Source: Symbiotaphrina buchneri (Eukaryota > Ascomycota > Symbiotaphrinales > Symbiotaphrinaceae). Taken from it: a stretch of DNA of 64,000 nucleotides. The position numbers and the translations under genes are program-made. Below, in pieces: positions 56,126 through 64,000 of the stretch; positions within the stretch are counted from its first letter, which is position 1; every line of letters starts with the position of its first letter. The stretch lies in the NCBI GenBank assembly GCA_001599915.1, contig BCIG01000017.1:558001-622000 (forward strand). Direction: 5' to 3'. A model generated the notes under the pieces. That model was not told the DNA's origin. It saw only the letters and a list, made by a program, of their open reading frames with translations, and did no database searches.

Positions 56126-57458
56126 GATGGTTATCGTTGTAACGTGTGGATGGATGGGTATCAATTCTCAAACAGAGCTAGTTGCAAAGGTAGGTGGATG
56201 ATGGGAGATTGAGAATTCGTGTGTATGCGAGGGGCTGTAAATGACGACGTGAAGGAGGGGCAGGGTCCAGCAACATTTTTATTCAAAGCGCGAGATTGCC
56301 ATCGCGCCTGTTGAGTGGGACCAATCCTGTCGGGCCGAAAAGGTCTTGACGGGCCTTATGCCTAGTCCAGTAAGTATGACGTTGCAGTGTGGTGGCAGCT
56401 GGAAATCACGATGGAACGTGTTGGGGCGGAAGCGAAGGCCAAGCTTTTCTCAGAGATTTCAAGTGAGGATCGCCACATGTTTCATGATTAGTGGACCTGG
56501 TCTGCATAGTTGCATAGCTGGCATTTTCGTTATGCTGTAGCTCCCCTTCAACAGGCGTAGTTGTTATCGTTTTACGAGGGAGATGCGCTGTAGGGAAAGA
56601 CCCGGACATGGTGGCCGAGGACGGTGAGAGAAAAAATGGCGCAAACAGCGGGTCCGTGCTCCACAAATTCTGCACGCTAATACCAAAATACCGTTAGGGT
56701 TTGATTGGCCACCAATCACAGCCCTCATATTCTCAGCCCAACCGGCAGTCTGACCGAGAAGCGGCGATGCGTAAGGTTTAGCGTCTTCGCTTAGTGAAGG
56801 ATCTTCGGGAAAGCGTTTTCCGCTGACGACAGAGTTAGCTAACACCTCTGCAAATTGGCACTGGACGGAAGCGTACCTGACTACGCATTTCCTTCCCTCT
56901 CGCCACGTCATATTATGCACGTATGGCTTCAAGCTGCTTTTGGTGCTTATTTCTTTGCTTTTGGACGGCCTTATCGAGGGTAAACTCAACCGGTGCAAGC
57001 CCTCACCAACCGCCCTCACCGTATCATTCTGGTTCCACTCTTTTCTGCGGTACGCATTCTCTAGCTTGTCTCACCATATGCCAACCAGGTACCCGTTCTT
57101 CGTACTCTCTGGCCCATACGTCAGTCGGAGCTGGTAGAGCAATCAGGAATAGTGGATCTCTGAGATAAGGTGTTCCCGAAGACTCCATGTGGCTTACTCT
57201 CGGCCTCACGGGAACGTTTCGGGTGGTGGAATTTTCAGCTAGTGAATATATACCCACTGTGGCCCCTCTCTTTCTGCTCGAGCTAGAATCATTCTGACAA
57301 GCCTGTGACGTTCCCTGTGAACACCTATACCACACACTCGGTCACCTCCATCTTTCATCTTTCTTCTAACCTTACTCCATACTATCACGGCTCCACTACT
57401 GCAGGCACAGTACAGTAACTTGACGACGAACCTTCATACGCAAAACTCATCCTCCATC
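56126..57458. promoter_or_regulatory. Divergent upstream region of the reductase and HAD genes
   Basis: About 1.33 kb. A 151-codon minus-strand frame at 56564-57019 has no domain and I do not call it. The last 150 bases before the HAD gene are CT-rich. No RNA gene or repeat is seen. Confidence 0.35.
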
Positions 57459-59015
57459 ATGCCTACCATCAACGACGAAGATATCCTCTCCACCTTCTCT
57501 CCTACCAAGTCCAACGAGATCAGCCGGCTGGCCAGCAATGGATCTTTGAACAGCTCAGCCATGGAGTCGAGCCATGGCTCCCTCGCCATCCCAAGCTCGG
57601 GTCAGGGCGAGTCCTACGAAGTCCCTGCCACTCGCTCTCCTCACGCCGATGCCACCAAGTACATGCACTCGTTGAGCATCTCACCCTCGATGAGCCAGCG
57701 ACGGGCATCACGAAACTCATTTGGAGCTTCCCTGCCCATCCCTCGGACAAAGCGGCAGTCTCGCCTCTCGTCCGTATACAACGCTGAGGGCGATGGCCGG
57801 CCAACCCGACCAGGCATGCCGCCCATGATGCCCACCCGCGACATTCTCGCTGCGACCGTGCAGGACATGGCCGGCGACAAGGTCAAGTCGGTGAAGAACA
57901 TGGCGTTCGTGTTCGATATCGATGGTGTCTTGGTGCATGGAGACCGCCTGATCCCTGAGGGCCGGCGTGTGCTGGAGATCCTCAACGGTGACAACGAGCT
58001 CGGTATCAAGATCCCGCACATCTTCCTCACCAACGGGTCTGGAAAGACGGAGAAAGCCCGTGTCGACCAGCTCAGCAAGATCCTGCATTCTCCCATCTCG
58101 ACCGACCAGTTCATCCAATCGCACACACCCATGCAAGCTCTGGCCGAGTACTACAGCACCGTTTTGGTCGTCGGTGGCGAAGGTTACAAATGCAGAGAGG
58201 TTGCTGAGACTTACGGTTTCAAGGATATCATCGTGCCCAATGACATTGGTAAGTCTGCCTATTTGAAATTAGTCAATTCCTTGCATGGTAACTAACATGG
58301 ACTTCCAGTCGCTTGGGACGAAACAATCGCACCCATCCGCAAATTCACCGCCGAAGACCGCGCCGGATCGCGCCCGCGTGACTTCAGCAAGATCAACATC
58401 GAAGCGATCCTGGTCTTCTCCGACTCGCGCGACTACGCCACCGACCTCCAAATCATCATGGACCTTTTGCAATCCGAGAACGGCAAACTAGGCACACGGG
58501 CCAAGGACCCCGTCTCGCAACGTATCCCGATCTACTTCTCGCAGGGCGACCTGCTGTGCCCAACCGAGCACCCGTTCCCGCGGATGAGCCAGGGCACGTT
58601 CCGCATCGCGCTGGAAGCTATGTACAAAGCGATCACGGGCGTCGAGCTCGAGCGTGTCGTCTACGGCAAGCCCGAGCTGGCAACATACAAGTACGCAGAT
58701 GAGGTGCTGAAGAACTGGATGGACGAGATCCACAGCGACAAAGTCCTGCCGGAGAACGTGTACATGGTCGGCGACAAGCCGGCCTCGGACATCATCGGTG
58801 GCAACATGTACGGCTGGAATACCTGCCTTGTCCGTACCGGTGTCTACCAGGGCGAGGGCAATGATAAAGAGAACCCCGCTAGCTTTGGCGTCTTTAAGAA
58901 TGTTCTGGAGGCCGTTCAGACGGCGATGCGCAAGGAGCTGGGCGAGAGCTTTGGCTTTGGCTTTGATGAGCAGAAGGTCCTGAAGAGCACCCAGGGCACG
59001 GCCATTGAGGTATAG
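57459..59015 (+). CDS. HAD-superfamily IIA phosphatase (YKR070W/HDHD5-like)
   Basis: Exons 57459-58248 and 58309-59015 give 498 residues. Residues 1 to about 145 are Ser/Pro-rich and probably disordered. The HAD domain begins with MAFVFDIDGVLVHGDRLIPE, giving the DxD nucleophile pair. Motif II is IFLTNGSGKTEKAR, and the closing motif is NVYMVGDKPASDIIGGNMYG. The IIA cap lies between (FIQSHTPMQALAEYY, TVLVVGGEGYKCREVAETYG), with VVYGKPELATYKYADEVL before the last motif. The best match in kind is yeast YKR070W and human HDHD5, which are mitochondrial. The intron joins DI|VAWDETI in phase. The substrate is unknown. The long N-terminal extension may hide the targeting signal or be a regulatory region. 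Confidence 0.88.
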
Positions 59016-60260
59016 GTTAGCGTTCGCCACCGCGCCGCTTGTCCACTCGGGACTGCTCATGTTTGTTTTTTCTCTCCGCATCATATCGTGCATATCATGA
59101 GGCGCCGTGCGCTTTGAAAGCCGCGTGCTCTGCCTTACCGTCATTGTCAGTTGGGTGCTTTTGATTTGGGTATAGACATGGGCAATGAGGCGTTTGTCAA
59201 CCTTACAGTTCTACCACACTTTATCACACATCACTGGTCTGAAACGTCCTGGCCCCGCGCCTTCAATCGAGGTCGGGCCTAGTTAGAAATGCATATATAT
59301 ATCATCGTCTCCCATCTCCCTGTTTCCAGAGTGCACCAGATCCCTCGCCCGTTCCCCCCTGGCGCTTGTAAGCGGGCGCCGTCTCACTATCATAGTGCTT
59401 TCTTCGACAGTTCGACTTCCTTGTTCCACTCTCGGAATTGACTTCTGGAAGTCTGCGGTAACTACCTTTCTTCACACGTGTATACCCCGTTGCTACACGC
59501 CTTTTCATCTTCAGATTGTGTGCGTTTGGCCCGCAGTCGCGGCGTCTCTGCGTCCCGGTCTCCCCAGCTTGTCAATTTGCAATGCAGAAGCCATAGACCA
59601 GGCAGGAGGCAAGTTGCCAGGTGGGTAGGTAGGTGGATAGGTAGGTGGGATAGGTAGATCAATTTCGGTATTATTTCCTGATCCTTTGATACGGATGGAA
59701 TAGTATAGCAAAGATGAACTGCACTGGACCGGTGACCGTGCCTTGCTGATGGGAAAGCTCCACCAAAGACCTCGAAAGGCTCGAAACACTCTTCAAAAGG
59801 TGGCAACGATTCAAAGATTCAAGCAAACAAGATCCAGAGACCCGATTCACAGACGGTGGACACAATTCGTAATTTCAGTGACCCTTTGAAGCATCCGCAC
59901 CACGCGTCAGGCGTAGGGCTACCGCTTTGGCATAGAGGATGTTGGCGGATCAGGGGATATATTTCCGTGCATGTCGATTGGGAAACGCGAAACAAGCAGG
60001 GCCCGTGATTTGAGAGAGGAAAGCAGAGTCGCATGTCTCTTAGTATCATCATGCTGCATACAAATAATTGGTAAGCAAATACCCCGCCTGAACAAGGCTG
60101 GCTGTCCAATATATCCTGGTATTACCACTATTCCGTACGTCTGCCTCGTCGTCATCCTGCGGCGTATACATCATCTCTCTATCTTGCAAGCGCTCGTCCA
60201 AGTTCTCGCACCACTGCCATCACGCCATATCTATACCGTACACATCCTTCATTACGTAGC
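59016..60260. other. Intergenic region with a GGTA-type simple repeat
   Basis: About 1.25 kb between convergent genes. Apart from the simple repeat at 59620-59657 nothing is recognised; short frames on both strands overlap. Confidence 0.4.
59620..59657. repeat. GGTAGGTGGATA-type simple repeat
   Basis: About 38 bp of imperfect GGTA, GGTG and GGATA units on the plus strand, in non-coding DNA. Confidence 0.65.
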
Positions 60261-61076
60261 CTATCTTTCCCTTACGCCAACTGCATCTTTCAACCTCGCC
60301 CACGCATCTTCTACTTCCTGCGGCACGTCGACATGGACAATAAAGCCCTTGCCCCTTGGTCCATAACCCCCCGCATCATCTCGTAACCTTGGAATCTCAC
60401 CAACCAACAACTCATAGAACCTCTGCAAGTCCCAAAGCGCGTCCTCATCAACCCCCGCGACATCATACTCCAACGCCCCCGGCAGCTCCTTCTCCACTTT
60501 CGAAGGCACCACTCTTGGCGTGAAAGTCGGGCAGCACAAAAACTTTGGCGTCGGATTTACGCCTTCATACACCCTCTCAAGCGCGGCCAGCGTCCTGCGC
60601 GCCATCGTCGGCTCCTGCACGACCATCAGCGTCTGCGGCACGGGCACGCCCTCAGCCTCCAGCGCCGCGCGCGACTCCGCTGCATTCGCGCCACAATTCG
60701 TTGAGCGGTCCTCGACAATCACCCTTATACCGGAGCTTAAGATGCTCGGGTAGTGCCGCGCGAGGATCTTGTAGATGACGCGCGCTTCGGGGAGGCCGGC
60801 GGTTTCTTCGTAGAGGTGAGTGTATTTGGGGGAGCGTTTGATGGCGGCGTACAGGTGCGGTGTTGAGTGCCCGATCCCGCCGGAGATCACCAGGGTTTTG
60901 GTTAGTGAGAGGTGGGTGGAGAGGGCGGAGAAGATGCTCTCGAAGCAGTGTGTGATTGCGGACCCGCAGAGGACGATGCAGTCTACCGGTGTTGCGTGCT
61001 CAAGGTCGGGGATTTCGTTGTGCGCGAGGAAGGAGGCGAGGAGGTTGACGTCGCTTGCCAGGCTGGCAGCGTCCAT
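60261..61076 (-). CDS. YdcF-like protein (DUF218 / ElyC-SanA-YdcF superfamily)
   Basis: A protein of 271 residues from the ATG at 61076; the frame is also open to an ATG at 61214, which would add 46 residues. I prefer 61076 because the sequence after it ([17 protein letters not shown]) lines up with the start of bacterial YdcF. Signatures run in YdcF order: [64 protein letters not shown], and [20 protein letters not shown] followed by FIVHVDVP. E. coli YdcF binds S-adenosylmethionine in vitro, with unknown cellular role. Similarity over the whole length, without introns, is high for a fungus-bacterium pair. Old horizontal transfer is possible but not shown. Confidence 0.87.
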   Translation of the reverse strand: MDAASLASDVNLLASFLAHNEIPDLEHATPVDCIVLCGSAITHCFESIFSALSTHLSLTKTLVISGGIGHSTPHLYAAIKRSPKYTHLYEETAGLPEARVIYKILARHYPSILSSGIRVIVEDRSTNCGANAAESRAALEAEGVPVPQTLMVVQEPTMARRTLAALERVYEGVNPTPKFLCCPTFTPRVVPSKVEKELPGALEYDVAGVDEDALWDLQRFYELLVGEIPRLRDDAGGYGPRGKGFIVHVDVPQEVEDAWARLKDAVGVRER

Positions 61077-61464
61077 TGAAAATGCGACTTCACTGGCACA
61101 CGGTAGGGGACTCGGTGGGGGTTCGGAAATTTTTGTAAGAAGGACAACAGGTTGAAGCTGTATAAGGCATATGCGAGGCAGACTCGAGAAGGCTGATGAC
61201 GGAAGATCCAACATTCTTTCATGGTGCCAGGTGGCGTTAGGCTAGTTGGGGATAGCTTCCGGAAGCGGAAGACATAGGCGTCCTATCCCCGGGCGACCAT
61301 GACTCGAACAGAACCCTCTCCAATAATCAATGTATCTCTTCATGTCGCCTTTAGGAAATTTTTAGAAGGGAGGTACCAATTGTGCGGTTTGGTCCTGATA
61401 TCTCCAAGATGATATTGACGCTCACACTGCCATATCCTCATATCACAGTCCTAAGAGTGGAGTC
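61077..61464. other. Intergenic region, no gene seen
   Basis: About 390 bp upstream of the YdcF-like gene and downstream of the carboxylesterase. No motif is recognised. Confidence 0.35.
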
Positions 61465-63077
61465 CTACTGGCCACAAGGAGCATCCACAACATCAATACT
61501 CTCACTCTGGCTCACGACTCCACTCCCCGCAAACACCATCGCCGTCCCATTCCCGGGCGTATACTCTGCCCACCCCCAACTCGGCAACGCCAGGGGATCC
61601 CTCGCAAACGCCAACCACAGATCCTGCATCCTTGTGCCCGTCGCAACTTCCAGGGGCGAGCTCTCGCCGCGCCAATTCCCACTCGTGCCAAAAACCAGCG
61701 GCAGCTCCGAGGAATGATACGCGCCCTCCCACGGCCGGGGCGCGATGTTGCTGAAGTTGCCCTGGTACTGATACCGGAACGTGACCGCGCCGGCCGCGTA
61801 CCGGTTGGCAGTCGTCTGCACGGCCGGACACAGGAACGAGCCCAGCGTGACGGCGGTCGCGGCGGTCATGTTTGGGCCTGAGGGCGAGTAAGCGACTAGC
61901 GAGACGCCCTCGTTGAGATTCGTCCCGATGATGGCGGGCGCGCGGCTGAAGAGACCCTGTAAGGCGCGCTGCGTGTAGTTTGAGAATTTGGTGGCTTCGT
62001 CGTCGATAGGTCCGAAGGCCAGCGCGGGGGCGGTGCCGGCGTCGGTGTAGGCTAGCAGGAAGGACTCGATGGCGTCCATGGACATGTTCCGCATGCAGGC
62101 CAGCTCGCCGCTGGCGGAAAGGTTGCCGCACCCGAGCTGGGACGCGACGAAGCTGAAGTTGCTGTGCGTGCTGTCGGTGTTCGTGTTGGGCAGCAGCGCG
62201 GTGCCGGAGTCCATGATCAAGGACGAGATGATCGGGTCGGACGGGTATGCGAAGTTGTAGTAGTCCACGGACATGGCGCCTGCGGACTGGCCCCAGAGAG
62301 TTATTCGAGAGGGGTCCCCGCCGAAGGAGGCGATGTTGTCGCGAATCCATTCGAGCCTGCGCGGCGGTTAGGACAAGGCGATTTGTGGTTTCTGGGGGGT
62401 TACTTACGCCAGCCTCTGGTCGAGCAACCCCAGGTTCTGCGCGGTCGAATTGAGCCCCGCGGCATTGGGGAAGCCGAAGATATTGACCCGGTAGCTGCGC
62501 CGTCAGATAGGCTCCTGTTGCATGGCGAGAAGTAGCAGACTTACTTCAGCGCAACGACGATATGACTCTGCGTCCGCTGGACCCACTGATCCGGGATTTG
62601 ATACGGCACATCCGCGCCGCCGGTCGTGAATCCGCCGCCATAGATCCAGGCAAAGACCGGCAAGCCCGCCGAGCCATTACTTGCAGTGAACAAAGGCGTC
62701 CAGATGCTGACGGTCAGGCAGTCTTCCGACGTAGGGCCCGTGATGAGGAAATGCACGGCGTCGGTGTTATACACTGAGGGGATCTGCGACTGGTACTGTG
62801 GACATGAAAGCGCTGGGTGCGTCGCGTCTATTAGATCGACGGGGCTTTTGCCCACAGCAGGAGAGAATCGCAGGGGTCCGGTTGGTGGTTCGGCGAAGGG
62901 GACGCCTAGGAATTGACGCACTCCGGGGGCAGAGCCGTTGATGAAACCTCGCACTGTGCCTATTGTCGTGTCCACTGAGAGTTGAGGTAGACTTCCACAT
63001 GTTTGGGCGGAGGCATAGTCGGCGACATAAGCTGCTGCGAAGAGGACGAGGCCGAATCTTTTCGCTGTTGCGGCCAT
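61465..63077 (-). CDS. Secreted type-B carboxylesterase (cholinesterase-like)
   Basis: Exons 63077-62545, 62494-62408 and 62356-61465 give 503 residues. A signal peptide is present (FGLVLFAAAYVADYASAQ). Family motifs: GTVRGFINGSAPGVRQFLGV, FAEPPTGPLRFSPA, EDCLTVSIWTP, VFAWIYGGGFTTG (oxyanion hole), and ALEWIRDNIASFGGDP across intron 2. The triad is Ser in LWGQSAGAMS, Glu in GTNLNEGVSL, and His in AYHSSELPLVFG. N-glycosylation sites are numerous. Type-B members include lipases, feruloyl and cholesterol esterases; this one resembles fungal secreted carboxylesterases of broad substrate use. It is complete and of usual length for the compact subgroup. Cysteine pairs near the N-terminus (QTCGSL..SCPQY..EDC) fit the known disulfide. 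Confidence 0.92.
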
Positions 63078-63594
63078 CTTTGGATAAGATTATCAAACAC
63101 CCAAGTGATGACTTCGAAGATGATGTGATTATCTGAGCAGTAACGCACACACCAGTATTTATTATACATTGCAGATCTCCAATCCGATTCTCGGAGCAAT
63201 GCCATACCTATAGCCCCGCTTTTGCGCTCTGTTATTGTCGGATGCCGAGATGGCTAAACTGCGTGGTCTCGATTTGCGGGGTCAATACACAACCCCGCTT
63301 TATGAAGATCTCTCACTAGGGACTATAGCGACGCATAAAGTTCACGATAGCGTGGGCAGAGGAACCTTGGCTGACGACTGTGCGTCCTGGTCAATAGGTA
63401 TTATACATCATGTATTCAACCGACACTAGAGCAGGGCGACCGGGACTAATGGTACCTGATGGATCAGAGCCCAGGAATCTCACTTGGGCGTATCCACTTT
63501 GCCATACAGAAAGGTACTCTATCGTCAACGGCAATGGCTTCCTAAGCGGTTGAAGATCCATAGACTACAACTACTCCACCAGAACAGTCTCACG
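63078..63594. promoter_or_regulatory. Upstream region of the carboxylesterase gene
   Basis: About 517 bp between the carboxylesterase start and the 3' end of the next minus-strand gene. A stretch near 63240-63290 has a vaguely tRNA-like start but no complete cloverleaf. Confidence 0.35.
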
Positions 63595-63936
63595 TCATGA
63601 CTTCTGGGCCGGGAACCCCATGCCGACCATAAGCGCCGGCTCTTCAATGTTATGATGCTGATAGCTGCAGAGCAAACCGTCAGCTCGCGGTCCCAGAAAA
63701 TAATGACTTGACCTGAAACTTCATACCTCAAAATACCCACACCACCGGGCTCAAGCATCAAGCTGAGCGGAAACTCCAACGGATACTTCAGCCAGCGCTT
63801 GACGAAGGCTCGCAGGATATGACCGTGGGCCACGAGCATGACATCGGCTTTGCCTTCGCCGTGCATGCAGTCTTTCTGGATGCTGTGGATGGTTTCGATC
63901 ATGGCGTCTAGTCGAGCGGTCACTTCGGCCGGGCTC
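63595..63936 (-). CDS. Histidine-phosphatase (phosphoglycerate mutase) family protein, 3' part only
   Basis: The last two exons of a gene that continues past the window edge: 63936-63727 and 63664-63595, with an intron at 63665-63726. The visible part encodes SPAEVTARLDAMIETIHSIQ, DVMLVAHGHILRAFVKRWL, LMLEPGGVGIL and SYQHHNIEEPALMVG, ending FPAQKS. The second catalytic His lies in AHGH. The pattern (GES-type start, AHGH, LEPGGVGILSYQHH) resembles the Shb17 sedoheptulose-bisphosphatase group and other small fungal phosphoglycerate-mutase-like proteins. The first RHG motif lies outside, so the subfamily is not settled. The 64 bases to the window end look like intron, ending GATGTAG. Confidence 0.78.
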
Positions 63937-64000
63937 CTACATCTCCGTCAGCCCCTCCACTCCAGTTGCCAAAGAATTGGCCTTCGAAACCCCGCTCATT
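63937..64000 (-). other. Probable intron of the truncated phosphatase gene
   Basis: It precedes the acceptor at 63937 (GATGTAG). No frame here continues the family sequence. The donor may be outside the window. Confidence 0.45.

Noticed and set aside
56564-57019. 151-codon frame on the minus strand upstream of the HAD gene
   Set aside because: Composition is unremarkable and no domain or conserved start is seen. It sits in a divergent promoter region.
63235-63300. tRNA-like start in the carboxylesterase upstream region
   Set aside because: A GATGGCTAAACTG-type D-arm look exists, but no matching anticodon arm, T-loop with TTCRA, or acceptor pairing was found.

Overview
The window is nuclear DNA from a filamentous ascomycete (Pezizomycotina). 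Genes lie on both strands, about one per 2 kb. Most are split by short introns (roughly 42-150 bp) with GTAAGT-like donors, CTAAC-like branch points and CAG/TAG acceptors. The protein set is also typical of the group: ATG8, SEY1, RCF2, PCF11, RPN8, HEM13, a Hook dynein adaptor, LPxE(L/I/V)R F-box-like proteins and a Zn2Cys6 regulator. The class cannot be fixed from the sequence alone. I found no convincing tRNA, rRNA, CRISPR array, viral fossil or intact transposon.

Left part (about 0.3-35 kb) is mostly conserved housekeeping genes. In order: NCE101 (+, a 51-codon gene in two exons), ATG8 (-), coproporphyrinogen oxidase HEM13 (+), a Hook-family dynein adaptor (-), an F-box-like gene (+), an unknown gene (+), adenylate kinase (-) and RPN8 (+) from a shared 0.65-kb upstream region, a SWIM zinc-finger protein (-) and SEY1 (+), a second F-box-like gene (-), RCF2 (+), a small secreted I9-type proteinase inhibitor (-), PCF11 (+), a dihydrodiol/xylose dehydrogenase-like oxidoreductase (+) and a six-blade kelch protein (-).

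Right part (about 35.5-64 kb) looks accessory. It holds a third F-box-like gene (a diverged relative of the second), a GNAT acetyltransferase, a DUF1275 membrane protein, a very low-complexity F-box protein, a CapA-like metallophosphatase and a doubtful small gene. Next comes a run of metabolism-type genes: Zn2Cys6 regulator, UNC93-like transporter, phytanoyl-CoA-type dioxygenase, MetX-like alpha/beta hydrolase and aldo-keto reductase. It ends with a HAD-IIA phosphatase, a bacterial-looking YdcF protein, a secreted type-B carboxylesterase and the 3' end of a histidine-phosphatase gene cut by the window edge.

The two observations most worth following are the compact regulator-transporter-enzyme run at 46.4-56.1 kb, which has no obvious backbone synthase, and a diverged non-coding repeat of about 450 bp present as two inverted copies (37.15-37.62 kb and 45.73-46.18 kb). 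These copies bracket the segment that carries the DUF1275, F-box and CapA genes. Coding coordinates span start codon to stop codon, introns included; exon joins were worked out by hand from splice signals and reading-frame continuity.
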